Assembly: GCA_024036415.1 (NCBI GenBank)
Contig: JAMWET010001220.1
Location: forward strand, 1,364,001-1,428,000
Source: Prochilodus magdalenae
Lineage: Eukaryota; Chordata; Actinopteri; Characiformes; Prochilodontidae
Direction: 5' to 3'
Length of the DNA stretch: 64,000 nucleotides
The notes beneath the pieces are model-generated. The model was not told the origin of the DNA, did no database searches, and was given only the letters and a program-made list of their open reading frames with translations. The position numbers and the translations under genes are program-made. Each line of letters opens with the position of its first letter. The first letter of the stretch is position 1. This document shows positions 36,580-50,178 of the stretch, in pieces.

Positions 36580-39489
36580 GATTATTTCGTGATTATGTCA
36601 GGGCCAAATCAAAGTGCAAAATAGTTTATCCACGGTATCCTGGTGTAGTAGAAGATTGTTACAGTACATAAGTGTAATTTAGCAGATGTGGGCTTTTGGT
36701 TTGGTTCTAATTTGGGTTCACAAAGCAAGCACTTCTCATTTAGCCACCTAACTGTAAACTCAGATCAGGCCAAACCTGGATTTCTTGTCTCATAATGGTG
36801 GATTGTTTTATCATAGGGCTTACACCCTTATCCTGCGCCCTAATCTTCTCAGGGCAGGTCAAGTTTGGCATATCTGATAATAAACACCCCTGGACCAAAC
36901 AAGTCTTACCTTCTGACCTATCACTGAGGGAGGTGGATAACAAGGAGGTGGAAGAATAACATAGATATTACGAATATATAAAGCAATTACTACTGTAGTA
37001 AGCAGTAATGTGGTAGCAGGGGTGTACGGCATTGCTTTACTACCGTTAGACATGCTTTACTCTCTGCATATTAATGTAGATTTCTTTTTTCTTTCTCCGC
37101 TTCAAGTCATGTTTTACGCTGCTAGACTCTTCTTCATGAGATTAGATGTTGTGAATAAATAAAATGCTTTCATGAGGTATGCATAAACGTAACTGCATAA
37201 CTTGACTGTCTTGGTGAAACAGGTTACCTGCCATTGCATAGGGTTTATGAAGCTGGAACTCTGTCTGTGCTGATCCTTAGGAAACAGGCCTGTGCACTTT
37301 AATCAAGTATTAACACTTGTTCATCAAAAGAGAAACTTACTTTTTACTTCTTACATTATTCCTCTTTTTGTCTTGTAAGGCATGTAATTCATCATGCATG
37401 GTCTCTTGAATGTCTTATTTATATAACAAAACCAATTCATGCTCTCTACTATTTGTTAAAACTCTTCTTCTATATACTTGGGTATGTTTAGATATTGATG
37501 CTTCTGTATGTTCAGTCAAGTATATTATTTCCTACTTTTATTCATAAACCTGTTTTTTATTTAATGACAAAGTATGTAGTTTAGTGCAATGAATAGATCA
37601 TGTTATCATGCACATTAGGACAATGTTGACACCAAATTGCCTTAGGCAGATCAAATCATACGTAGGCCTTATCCTCAAACCTAAAAAGCTTACCACAGTA
37701 GGTTTAAGAGACATGCTTTACCATAACATGCCTAATGGGAGTGCTGTAGCTCCACTGCTGTAAGCTCTTCATGTTGCAGAGGGAGGGGAAGGAAGTGAGA
37801 CGGAGAGGAGAGGGGAGAGGTAAAGCCATGCTATTAAAGTGTATTGATGCCAGATGTGTTTTAAGTCTAAGTGTTAGAAGGTGTTAGTGGCTGATTATCT
37901 ACTGGTGTGGCCACAACAGGCAATACTCATATAACTGCAAGAGCCTGCTTGGTATATTAGGCCTTCTTACTATTACAGCCATTATATTTACATGTATACT
38001 TACGAATACGACTGGTAACAAAGGAACCCAAGTTCCGATATATTTGTTGAAACTGTTATGCATAAATCAGAGTAATGTGTCTTTAATTTGAACTGCTCAT
38101 GCAATCATATAACCCTCAAACAGACAACCACACTTTGGCCATATGTATCTTCCTAGTTCTGCAGACACATTACTACACAACTACACAGTGGAAAGGCCTT
38201 GTTTTGCATTGCATGCTGTGGTGCATAAATGCTGAAGTTTTTGTAAAGACACGCTAAATTACAGCTGGCAATACTTGGCAAACAAGCAAAGAGCAAAATC
38301 TTTTCTCATTGCTCAATAAAGAGAAAAGGCTTTGGGAGGGATTTGAGTGCACGAAGTGTGACTCATATAGAAGAGGAGTCACACACATTTACAAATTACT
38401 ACAAAGAGACATTCTGAACTCATTACATGTGTACTCATGTACTTCAGGATTAGAGGCGTATTTACATCATGATCACGATCAGATGCTTTGACCCAACATA
38501 ACCCCAAACGTAAGTGAGCTAGAACCAAGCTGCTATCTGACTAAATCCCACAGACAGTGTCAGGGGTTATCAGGGGAGCCGTCTGTGCTTGATGATACCA
38601 GTGATAGCCTCTGCGAGGAGTGTCTGAAAAAGACCTGCTCAAATAAACAGGAACATAATTTCTAGGGCTTTTGACACCGACAAAAACAAATTCCACTCCT
38701 TGGTCTTAGTTTGGGAAATGTCCATGGGCCACAGCCAAACCGTAGACTAATCTAATCTAATCTGCAAGTATTTTAATTAGCACTTTAGTCTGGGCCGGGG
38801 TTTCCCAAACCAGAAGCAATTTTCTCCTTTAAAGCCTAAATTGATCAGCCAAGACATGCTTGCTTATTTAGTTTTGCACAGAGACTACTGTAGCCAACAA
38901 GTAATACAATGGTATGCTCCACCATATAGCTTCATTCCAACTGCACTCCCAACTCACTGCAATCTTGTCTCATACAGTGCCATGTAATCTCCTAAATAGG
39001 TTTGGTTATGCAGTTTCTGACATTGATTAGGATAAATTGGATTTGTAAAGCTGATTTTGTCGGACTGTTGTTACAGGGTCGGCCAGCTAGTCTGCGTTTT
39101 TGTCTGGAGAGGTACCCTCAAGGGTACGTCTCAGTATCTTTAGTTAGGGAACATATATTTGTACCAAATTCCATAGAAATTGTTATTTGTGTTGGCTGTG
39201 TACACCTTGTCTTTTTAATTGTATTGGTGTTAAACATTAAGTTGTGGAAATGGAAACTGGGAAAACACACTTAAGGTACAAGGTTGGACTTTATCACCAC
39301 TGTTTTACCATTGAGGGAACTCAATGCTTTTTTCTGTTTGTAACTTGATAAATGAAAAAATGTACCTGCACAGGAGCTTGTTTTCTAACAGTGTTCCAGC
39401 TGAAGCACCATCTGGATACCAGATGAAGAGTTGAAATGAAGCAACAGGGTGAGGTTGGCTCAGGGGTTCATGAGGATTTAGTTGGGAGA
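35979..39489. other. Gene-free stretch
   Basis: No exon or RNA gene supported. It holds AAT and ATC trinucleotide runs at 36532-36580 and a purine-rich stretch at 37785-37825. Otherwise unremarkable. Confidence 0.3.
36532..36580 (+). repeat. AAT then ATC trinucleotide microsatellite
   Basis: About five AAT units run into about ten ATC units, ending at ATCATGATTA. Confidence 0.88.
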
Positions 39490-39782
39490 CACTGCTCTAG
39501 ACCATTTATTCACATATCTCCTAAACCACTTATGCTTCTGGGCCATGGGAAATGCTGAAGCCTATTCCAGCGCTCACTGAACTGAAGGCAGCAAACACCC
39601 CGGACAGGTTGCCAGGGTGACACATACATTCACACCTAGGGGCAATTAAGCATTTTCGATTTACCTGAAATCACCTGGAGGAAACTCATACAGACACAGG
39701 AAGAACATGCAAGCACCACATAAAAAGAACACTGGACACTACAGCCTGGAATCAAACCTGTGCCACTGTGCTGCCCTGCTCT
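39490..39782 (+). mobile_element. High-copy teleost interspersed repeat, copy 1
   Basis: Segments recognisable in order: CCATTTATTCACATATCTCC, AAGCCTATTCCAGCGCTCAC, GGACAGGTTGCCAGGGTGAC, ACACCTAGGGGCAATTAAG, GGAGGAAACTCATACAGACA, AGGAAGAACATGCAAGCACC and TGGAATCAAACCTGTGCCAC followed by TGTGCTGCC. This is a well-known fish repeat seen in thousands of loci. I do not assign its class. Confidence 0.65.
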
Positions 39783-40140
39783 AGACTAGGAGTTTCCAAA
39801 CCCTTTCATCCCAAGACAGACATGCAGATGTAAGGTTGGTCCTAAGACCCTCTAAATATAATAAGGCCAAAATCTAGAAAAAAAACCATCTTAAGGATTC
39901 TGAAATGATTTAAAGAAACTCAAAATCAGTTGTGCATTTCTCGTACTGTAAAAAAACGCAAACCCAGAGACATTATAAAGTAAGATGCATTAGTGCAGCC
40001 TGTCTTGAAGGCGGAGTAAAAAAGGCCCAAAACCATAGTAATCATACCCTCCATAAGAACACAGCGTAGGTTACTGGTGCTGGAGAACGAGTTAACTAAT
40101 GCAGTAATATTCAGAGTTAAATGTTAAATGTTTACTGAAG

Positions 40141-40350
40141 GATTACTCCAGCATTCATTCATTCATTCATTCATTCATTCATCCATCCATCCATCCATCC
40201 ATCCATCCATCCATCCATCCATCCATCCATTCATTCATTCATTCATTTATTCATCTTCTGCTGGATCCTATCCCATCTCTCATTGGGTCGAAGGCAGGAA
40301 AAACCCTGGAAAGGCCGCCGGTCAATCGTAGAGCAGGCACACAAACATAC
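40141..40350 (+). mobile_element. High-copy teleost interspersed repeat, copy 2 (5' part), with ATTC/ATCC array
   Basis: After the tetranucleotide array the sequence reads TTCATCTTCTGCTGGATCCT, CCCATCTCTCATTGGGTCGA, AGGCAGGAAAAACCCTGGAA and CGGTCAATCGTAGAGCAGGC. This is the same consensus as the 39490 copy, but truncated after about 90 bases. Confidence 0.65.
40152..40255 (+). repeat. ATTC / ATCC tetranucleotide microsatellite
   Basis: About 7 ATTC units, then about 13 ATCC units, then ATTC and ATTT units. The three-block pattern is typical of the array at the head of this repeat family. Confidence 0.92.
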
Positions 40351-43300
40351 ACATTGTACGTTTTTCACACAGTCTTTCACAAGTCTTAATAATTCAGAGA
40401 GTTGTAAAACAGCTCTACTAAAACAGTGATAAACACCACTGTTTTTTAGATGTAGAGCACTTGAACATGGCTTTGGCTCATGTGCATTTACCTGAGTGTA
40501 GCCCATGTAGCAGTCTGAAAACGTTCCAGCAGGGTGCACTAGTACCACAGGTTCTGTGTGCATCATTTAAAAAACAAAGTATTAAATAGTTTTTAAACAA
40601 AAATAATTTGATCAGTTAATGTAAAAAGGCATGTAAGCTAAAAACAGAATAGAAAGTAGATCCACCCTGCAGCCACCTAGCTAATACCAAATACAGGAGG
40701 AAAACCCAGTGTCAGCTGTGGAAACCACTGTGCCAGACTACAGAGTGTTTAGACATTTGTTGTCCAGTGCTAAAGTTTATGCTTGGCAGCCAACTCACAG
40801 CAGCTTGCAGGAGAAGTAAAAGAAAACTTGTTGTGTCATGTAAAACAGTGGCTGTATTGTTAAATAGCAGTTCACAGGTGTGATGAATCGGTTCTCATCC
40901 TCCCCTGCTTTGACTGACCTACAGTTTGATCTTACCTGTGTGGGTGGCTAGAAGTGTTGACTCATCAACACTATGTGGCATGTTCCAGCTTTATGTGTCA
41001 TTGGGCGGTAAGAGAAAGCCCCTATAATCATCTCTTATGAAGCCAGACCCCTGTCATTTACCTCCTCTCATCTCCAGTGCACCGATGAGAGGCATCTTAC
41101 CTCTCGTTCACCTGGTTTCAGATGTTAGCAATTGGAATGCCTCAGCAGTTTGCTTTAAAATATCGAACGGGCTGCAGATTCTTAGGACTTCCAGGAATAG
41201 CCTACACTGACACACTTATCCTCTGGGTTAATTATAATCGGGCTTGTGTACCAATCATGAGAGATAAACTGATCAATTTAGTTTGCTAGCTTTCTTAGAC
41301 TGGCTTTATACACAAACGTTTGATGCAGCTACTAATATGTTGTGAGATACCTGCAAAACAATTTCTATACTATTTAACGGTTAAAACAAAGGAATTAAAA
41401 AAACATCAAGGTTTAATGTGCCATGTTCAGTTACTCTACTAGTTAGCAGCTTGTAGTTATGATGCTGGGCACGTTGTCAGATTTACAGCAGTGATACGGC
41501 CTATTTTAAAGCTTTAGCGAGCTAACCACAGACAGAAGCTTGGCGACTGTGTATGAAGCAGGTAAACAATGACTTACCTTGAATGTGTATTTCACTGCCT
41601 ATTGCGCCCTAACAGACTAAGCCTGTCAGGAATGCCCCAGGCTTTTAAGCTTGTCAGTGACTCCCTTCACTGGAAATGTATTTTTGTGGCATTCAGGGGC
41701 TCTTATATTTATATTTATATTCTTATTATATTTATATATATATGATATTTTCTTGCCTATTAACTGAAATCCGTGCTTAAGAAGTTTGACTTGATGTGAT
41801 GTGATGCTTTATTGCCATTTTGTCTGGCAGGTTTCAAGTTGCATTTGTTGCAGTTGAGTTGCAGGATGTTTTATAATATGCAACATAAGTGTAATTTAGT
41901 ATGATGTAGGTTCCAAGCAACTAAAATTTCATGAACTTACCAATGTGGGGAGCCATAATCAGAGTTGATTGAAGATGCCCTTTCAGGCGCAGGAAAGGTA
42001 ACAGCTGAAGAAAACCTGGGTCTGCTTGGCAGGAGCAAAAGACAGCTGACTAGAGGCAGCCAACAGGGCAACCACAAAGAAGCCACCAAACAATAAAAAC
42101 AACAAAATGTACTGGATGGAACAAGGCCCGGTTTGCCCATTTTCATGCCACTGTTCTTGTGTGTGTTGTGACAGAATTTGCCCATAAGGATTAAATAGTG
42201 GTTTCTTTTATCGATTCAAAGTCTCCTGACATAGAAACTCCCAGGCCCTTTCAGGCTATTTATCTTATGCCTCCAAGCTTACAGTGACAGTGGCTGGTGT
42301 TCTTCACAGGATGACTCTTTGAGAGTTGAAACCATTCGTTAAACGGTAGTTGAAAACCTCCTCGATTTGTAACACAAGTTTGAGGGGGGGCTTGGCCTGT
42401 GTTGAAACAGCAGAGTGGGCCCAAGGTGCCATTAGCGGCCGAGAAGCAGCTGGAAGTGATTCCAAAAACACGGTGTGCTGGAGGTATTTTAAAACCACAT
42501 GCTTCAACTGGGCTTTCACACTGTTCCTCACAATTTACCCACAATGGTCTAAAAAACCCTCCTCGCTCTTTACAGTGGGCGAGACAGGAGAATCAGTAGA
42601 AACAATGAAAGAAGAGGAAGAGATAGTGTCAGAGTGACAGTGACAGCATTCAGCTGCTTCGGCTGTTGGGCCCTCGCAATGAACCCCTTCGCCAGAATGA
42701 TGCTGTGCTGTGATACCTTTGTTCTGTTGCTGTCATGAGTGAACAAGAAAACCAAAGAAACAGGACAAAAATAAGAACAACCAAGCAATGGGCTGTGGAA
42801 AAGGTAAACAGAGCTACCACAGCTGCTTTTTAAGATCTGTTTATATACACCCAGTAAATTCTCGTGGGCATTTTGGTCACAAAGCCAAATGCAGCATATT
42901 ATCCATGACGCCATAGCTTTAAATTGTCAAGCTGCACTCAATCTAATTGTGAAACCACATCAGAGCGTTTTTATACTCTGCTGATCATGGGGTTTAATGA
43001 CCATCATTAGATATTAAATTTACTGCATCTAATCAGTCAAAGTTAAAATTGCAACGTTAGATAAGGCCTCTTATTTACTCCTAAATGTCCAGCCAAACAC
43101 ACTCCCCGATTCACTAAGCGAAACTTAGCCGCTGCAATGTTTTCCATTATCCGGTTTCGGAATGGTTGTAGTTTTGTTTGCCGTTTCTTAAATGAAATCG
43201 TCCTTAAAGCAAATTAATGCTGTGTGGCCAACCACACATAATTTCTCTAAATGTGTTGCTTGCTAATAGCTCAAATGAATGCAAGAGAGCTTACGTGATG

Positions 43301-43453
43301 CTTCTGCGATAGCGCAGAGGTTTTTAACGTGCACATGTGTGCTGAAGTCATTCGTGAATACACTGATTTGAGGGCAAGATTGTGGGTGCTTACTAATGCT
43401 TGGCTGGCCATCGCCTCATTTCAGGTTTGCAAATAGTAGGTTTGGCTATAGGC
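40351..43453. other. Gene-free stretch; 43080-43440 is a candidate conserved block
   Basis: No exon or RNA gene supported. AT-rich TTTATAT runs at 41703-41745. 42200-42960 has several short overlapping open frames with no family resemblance. 43080-43440 is complex and contains a perfect inverted repeat TGTGTGG-CCAA-CCACACA at 43221-43238. Confidence 0.25.
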
Positions 43454-44158
43454 CTATTCTGTGCAAAAGTCAGAGACCACCATTTGTTTATTTAATTTCC
43501 AGTCAAAACGACTATTATGTGTGAGGTATTCCTTGTTCAGCAAGCAGGAAACATATTTCAGAGACAGTTACACTGGGGCCTCATCACGTTATCTTTATTA
43601 CAGCTTCCATTCTCTCAAAAAACATGAAAGGCTAAACTACCGTGTTTAGTTTAAGAAGCTGGTTAAGCTAATCCTGAACACAGTTTCTCAGTAATAATTT
43701 CTTGAGAGCCGCACATTCTTTCAGACCCAAAGCATTAAGTTCTCTTCTTATTGTAGAAGGATGGGAGTGGATTTGATCAGATCTGAATCTAGAGTGGAGA
43801 AACAAGAAACAATACAAACAGTAGTAATATACAATATAATTAAAATATGTACATATGGACAGCGCGCTCATTGGGAAATTGGAAACAGACTACAGCAACA
43901 GTTGCAATATAAATAAAAATAAATAAGTTGTGAAGATGAAATATTTAAGCACAGTTTAGCTGATACTCTACTAGTTCCTACATGGTTGTTAGATGTATCA
44001 TTTCCTCTATATCATTTATGCAAGTAACTTTTTATATGTAATCTTAGATTACATTCAGAAATACCACCTAAAAAAAGGAATAGCTCAACTGTATCGCCAT
44101 TTTTTAATAGCAAAAAAATAAATAAAGGCTAGTCTCTTACTTTTGCACGGGACTGTAG
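43454..44158 (+). mobile_element. TIR DNA element, 'GTGCAAAAGTCAGAGACCAC' family, copy 1
   Basis: The left end GTGCAAAAGTCAGAGACCAC (43459) is matched at the right by AGTCTCTTACTTTTGCAC ending near 44146, in inverse orientation. Interior sequence at 43685-43800 (TTTCTCAGTAATA-TTCTTGA, CATTCTTTCAG, AGAAGGATGG, GATCTGAATCTAGAGTGGAG) recurs at 51.9 and 54.5 kb. No transposase is visible, so it is non-autonomous. Confidence 0.65.
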
Positions 44159-46699
44159 CTGGGTTTGTTGTGTGCTGAACTTTCGAGTTATATTATGTCT
44201 TTAGGGGCTTGCTTAACAAGATTAAGGAAGAGTAAATAGAAATCTAAGTCACATAAACATTTTGCTCTTACTTGAGATCTAGTAAACACACAGAAGCCTC
44301 TAAGTTGAGAAAAGCATTAAGGGAATACGCACAAGTCTCAACTTCCAGCCAAATCCTCATTCAGAAACACGAAACCAGCAAACTGATGATTCACGTTATG
44401 GCAAACCTCATTCTTAAATGCTTTCCCAAGAATCAAACTGTCTGTCACATCTGTAAAACGCAACTCAAATAAAAGAATTGCCCCCTTGAGAGTGTGTGCA
44501 TGTTGCTTTTGATACCCTACATTTGTTTGAAATATCTCCAGAGCTGTGGCCATGGAATAAATCACAGACACAGGCATGAGTCGGAACATCTTAGTGTGCA
44601 CTGTGCTGGCCAGTTATGCTCATCAGTGATGTATTGGCTGAGGTGGCTGCAGAGTGGATGAGCCAAGCCGTTCAGAGGCCAAACTGGACACTCCCACAGT
44701 GACCCACAGCTGGGTTTATATGACAGTTGTACATCAGAATATGATATTAATGTTTCTGATGTTGCCACCGATGGTGAATGCCTATTGTAAATTAAGGCGG
44801 ATTTTATAGTCTGGTAGTTACATTCTCCTGACCCGAGCGTGAGTCCATGAGAGTTGTTCTCCAGCTTGGCTAGAAAACGAAAACCGTGCTTGGGGGGGCT
44901 GGTGTTGCATCATCAGTGACGGATGTTGTCTGCAGCAGAGTGAAACTAATCCTACGAGACCTACAGCTTTGCCAAAAGTGCAAGCATAACTTACATTCGG
45001 CCCCTCCAAGAACATGCTGATTTACATTTATGGACCATAGCAGCTATATACAACCCCACTGTATCAATAAAAGTGAACTTTTAAATCTTAGAATATACTC
45101 ATTTTTTCTTTTAGGCTCTGTCCTCTCATAAAATAGAGAGGTACATTGTTGGAGAGCACCAAGATTCAATGACCTAGATAGCCTTCAAAATGGTGTTTGA
45201 AGCTCCTAGCAGACTTTATGTTTCATATTTCTGAAGTACGGGATCGTACCGATACAAGATCATATTTATCATATTTACCACAAGGTGGATTTTGGCTCAA
45301 TAAAGCATGACTGCATGGCCGATTCAGATGTTGGATTGAACGTGGCCTTGTTTGAACTAATGGACTACTGTTTTATGAGAACAAACTTTCATATTTAATA
45401 AACTGGAACTAAATGATTTGGTTTGAACTGTACTGAAGTGCAAATCTAAGTGGATCTACAAAGGTTTATCTGTTAAGAAAATAAACGATGGAATGCAGTT
45501 CATGTTCAGTTTCCAATAAAAGTCTATACTTTATAAGTCTCAATTCTCTGCTGGATAGAAGAAAACACGAGCATACAGTGCCTTCGATTTCAACAGAAAA
45601 ATGTTTTAATAACTTCCCGGTCTGAAGTACTGTTTTCAATTTTACGCCATTTGTTTTTTTCCTCCACTTAGTGTTTCATAAACCTTGATACTATTTACTT
45701 TTAGACATGTCATATATTTTCTTGAATGAATACAAAGTTCCATAATTCCCTACTTTTCGAGGTAGAAGCCGAGCGTTTAGGTAATGGTTGAGGCATTGGG
45801 AATTTTGTTTTTTAATGTCAGTCACTTAGCGAGGCCTTGTGGGTTAGAATTACAGTGTGGCATACCGATGCATTTTATACAGTCTAGCAGGAAATGAGCC
45901 ACTCCGAGCTGGACCACATGCAGAAGGTCCACCAATGGAATTTGGTCCACCAGCGGTTTCATCTTGTCTTGGGCGCAAGCCTTTGTTTGTCCTAATGACG
46001 GTTTTGATTCATTACTTTTGTCTATCTTGAACTTGTTACCTAACTGAGGGGAAATGAAAGGAGCCTTGGTTACACTGGATTATCAGCTTAAACTAATATT
46101 TGCCTCAAAAGGTAATGTGACTAATAACCAGTGATGAACCATGACTGTTGGAACTAGGTCTTCAGTTTGGACCATAAATGTCAAAACCAAAAAAAAAAAA
46201 AAAACATCTCTAGAGTAGTTTCTGCATGAGCAGAAACTAAGCCAACTCCTGTGGATGAACATTTCTTGCCCCTTAACCTAGACATTTGAAGTCTGTAAGA
46301 CACAATTCATATATTTGTTTAAAGTTTTTAACAGACATTAAAACACAATATGTTACCTGGTATCTAACAGCTTTTGGGAAAAAAACATGTTTTCCATTTC
46401 TAACTACTGATTAAAATTGCCCAGACACACTGTAGTCAAAGCAGTTTAATCCCACTAATACTTCCCAATAATACTGTTGGTAATCTGACATGTTAGGAAG
46501 GCCTTGGCTGAAGTAAACTGGGTTGCAACAATATACATATATGTGTTTTGTATTAACCCCAATATCATGCTTCTGTACTCGATCTCACAGCTACAAACAG
46601 ATACTAATATCAGATAGCAGCTGATACTCTGTGATATAAGCTGTTCACTGCTCAGCTAATGAACAAAAGACTCAAAATGAGAATAATACAGGGTCTGCT
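44159..46699. other. Gene-free stretch; 45860-46070 is a candidate conserved block
   Basis: No exon or RNA gene supported. 45860-46070 is complex, repeat-free and includes CTTTGTTTGTCCTAATGACG at 45981-46000 (adjacent SOX-like and homeodomain-like words). A poly-A run lies at about 46189-46204. Confidence 0.25.
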
Positions 46700-47427
46700 C
46701 ACTCTGTGTTCTCTTACTGACACCAACATCAAAGTCACTGGCCACTTTAAATGTTCCACCTTGGCATATGGCCACTTGGAATTTGAGTCATTATTATATA
46801 TTATAGTCTTGCTCTGACATGAGTAGACCAGAACACAGTAGTGCTGCTCCTCAGTGTTACTGATGGACTATAAATTGTGGTTTGCAATAAATTTTTTACC
46901 AACCGAAATTGTCTAGCCAGCAGGGCCTATTGAGCAGCATCCTGTGACCACTGTTGAAGAACTAGAGGACGACTATAAACTGTGCGGCAACTGATGAGTC
47001 ACAGATTGTTTACATCTACAACGTGGTCCAACATGGTAGGAGTGTCTAATAGAGTGGACAGTGAGTGGACACAATGTGCATAAACTCCAACAGGACTTCT
47101 GTGTTTGAGCCACACATACCAGCACAACACTTACTAACACACCACCACTACGTCAGTGTCACTGTAGTGGTGAAAATGACCCACCACCCAAATAATACCT
47201 GCACTGTGGTGATTTTTTGGGGTCCTTCTCATTGAAGATCAGGGTGAAGGTGATCTTACAAAGTATTCAAAGAAACAGATGGACTACGGTTTGTTATTGT
47301 TGAACTACAAACTGCAGCTATATGTTCAGTGAAGCTGATCAAATGGACAATGAGTGTAGAAACGAGGAGAAGGTTTTATTGTTATTTATATTTTATTTAT
47401 TTATTATGGCTGATTGGGAATATATTG
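46700..47427 (+). mobile_element. High-copy teleost non-autonomous DNA element
   Basis: Characteristic text of the family appears in order: GTAGTGCTGCTCCTCAGTGT, ACACACCACCACTACGTCAG, ATGACCCACCACCCAAATAA, CCTGCACTGTGGTG, GAAACAGATGGACTACGGTT, AATGGACAATGAGTGTAGAA, and a terminal GGTTTTATTGTT...TATGGCTGATTGGGA split by an AT-rich insertion at about 47380-47408. The terminus resembles that of fish Tc1-like elements ending in GTTATGGCTGATCGGTG. No coding capacity. The left boundary is approximate. Confidence 0.65.
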
Positions 47428-50178
47428 TAGGTTTATACACAGTTATCTATTCAAATGTACAATGTAAGTCATCAAAGAAGAATATTCCTAAAATTGCACA
47501 GTATAACAGTATAACTACTGTACTTACAGTACAGTGTAGTACACAAGTGCTGACAGCAAAACCCCCTCTTCTCCACTGCAGTGGTATTCAATTCAAGGTC
47601 ACTAGCATCATTTAAAATCAGCTAGATGTTAACTGTTAAGGTACATTGATCTTTTTCACACTAGCAGCTACTTAACACTAAGTACACAGTACGGAATCTG
47701 TTTCGCTGAAACATAACTAAAAATCATGCACTCCGTCAGAGTCAGGCCAGTATAGTAGTAAAGTAAAGCAGTAAAGTAGTATTTATTTAATTATTTGTTT
47801 ATTGTTATATATTTATACAATATACATTTATTATCATTGGTTTAATTATCTGAGCTGATAAACCAATGTGACCCCGACAAAACTTTCAATCTTAAGTAGC
47901 CTAAATGACTTGCTGTTATTATCCAAGGTGCTTCCAACACATGCCTAGGTCATGACTGAGAATGCTAAACAAACATTTGCACTGTGGTTCTGTTTCTGTC
48001 CCAGTATTTTAAAACCAGAAGGCCTTCAAAAGCATTAAAAACGGAAGGGGGTTTATACATCTGATAGGAGACATTGTTTGTGACCCTTCATTTAGTTAGC
48101 TTTTAGTCTTTAACAAGACTTCTACCTCAGAAATGAAGAAAAGTTACATGTTTTGATTTTGATGCAAATCTGCCTTAACAAGGAAACTAAAAAGTAAGCA
48201 AATAAATTAATAGGCTTAAAGCATTTAGACAAAGTGGAAAGGTCACTAGTTTTAAACACATTGTCATGATATGATGATGATGCTGGAAACTCTGTGCAAT
48301 TGGCCTTGAAAAAATGAGACTCCCCCACCCTGGAAATCCCAATGCTCCCCCAGTCCAAGGGCTATCCTACTGTTAATTATAAATCACATTTAATAGGCAC
48401 CAGCTCCCAGTTGGACCAGGCTATGTGGCTTCCTCTCTAGCTTTTATGTACGTCTAACCATGCTGGGACTGGCAATGATGACAATAAGACTGAGGCTCAA
48501 TGGGGGCGGGGTGAGGTTCTGTCAGTTTCCCAGTGATGAGTTGCTTCTTCAGCACTCTTGGACGTTGGGCTGTTTACTGAGTGTGTGGGGTGGTGGCCGA
48601 TCTGCCATATTGCTCCCTCCTCCCATTTCACATGTGTAGGATCCTGTATTTATAATGCATGATGTGTTTGGAGCGAACATGGACGTCTAAATATTTTTCT
48701 AACTGATTTTATGTCAGCAGGTTTCTTAACATTTTTCCCTGCGTTTGATTCATTCTTACAGGGATGAAAAGACCCTTTCAGTTCCTCCTGGTCAGGTCTG
48801 AACTGGGCTCCTCCACGGAGCAAGACGCGCATCAGCGGGAAGCAATATTTCCACCCCGTACTGATGAACTGTTTGTGGCTCACATGTTGAGGCTTCCAAA
48901 CCAGTTTAACACAACAATTTTTGAATGCAAACTGTGTGATTAATTAAGGCTCCACCCGCTTTCCTCAAAAACACACTTGTTTGCAGCCTCGTTGTAGTGG
49001 ACACCCTGTTTAATGAACATTACTGACTTATGCTTCATAGAGACTTGGGGTAATGTTGGTGTGAATGAACTATGCCATGGTGCTGTTTTTCACCCTGCGG
49101 CTGGTCAGTGCTGTTATATACTATACCTGGCCACATGTACAGCAAGAGAAAGAGTTTCGTGAGTACTCTCAGGCCTGACTCAGCAGGGCGAGTGATCTCA
49201 GGGAGCTGTAACTTGTCTTGAACGCTCATTTAGCCTAACATTATTGGGTCAGGGACTCACCATGTTTGATTGTTGTTGCTAGGCACATCTCGAATGCCGA
49301 AGAACTGATTTATTCTGCAACTTGAGAAAATGTCTATAAACAGCACACTCACCACTAAAGACGACAGTCATAGAGGACTTCTTTATGACTGTGCGAAACT
49401 CAGGATCTAAGCTGAAGGGATGTATTTCTTTTTAATTTCCTCCACGGACAGCCAGGCTTCTTCTGTGGCAGGGCATGGAGGCAACGGGATGTTATTCCTC
49501 GGGTTTGGAGCTGACTACAGTATAACTTGCAGGAGATAACGCAGTAGGAGGCCGTTGGCACACGGGCTGCAGAAATACTGGCTGCTGACCCCAGAGCTGC
49601 TCTCACAGTGCCAGTTTTACCATGGGGGATGTTTTATGCTTGTGTCAGGGGCTCTCTCCCAAATTATCAGTCACTCAGTTGGAGACAAGAGAATTTAGCC
49701 ATCTCTCAACACTAAAGCCACTGCAAGTTTTATGCGGCAAAAACGTCCCACAACTGGGCTAGAGGCTTTTAGAGGTTTTGTTTGTCATGCTTTTCATTGT
49801 GCTTGCCCAAACTGATTTTGCTAATTAATTCTGTATATGAAAAGGCAGATTAGCTAAGGCCCATAATACTACAGGATATATAATTTTATATATAACACCT
49901 AGCACATCTTGAAATAATTTTCTGAACTTTTCATGACACAGCTAATTCATGCTGGATTTGTTTGGACAGTTTAGACCCCATTTTTCAAATGTTTGTCAAG
50001 CTCTAGTGGGTTCAGATTGCATGTTTAATTTATACCCCATTCTATTCCTGCTTTGGTTTTTCTTTCTTGGCTTTATTCTTCTTTCATATTTTTATTAAGA
50101 ATAAACAATATAATTCCTGATTTGGCAAACTGGTAAGCTCATATTTTTGGGAGCAAGGTGCAAAGAGACCTACGAGTA
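47428..50178. other. Gene-free stretch
   Basis: No exon or RNA gene supported. 48370-48760 is complex, with a CTGTATTTATAATGCATG word (MEF2-like) at about 48643-48660 and ACGTCTAAATATTTTTC nearby. 49400-49620 is GC-richer with no recognised identity. Confidence 0.25.
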
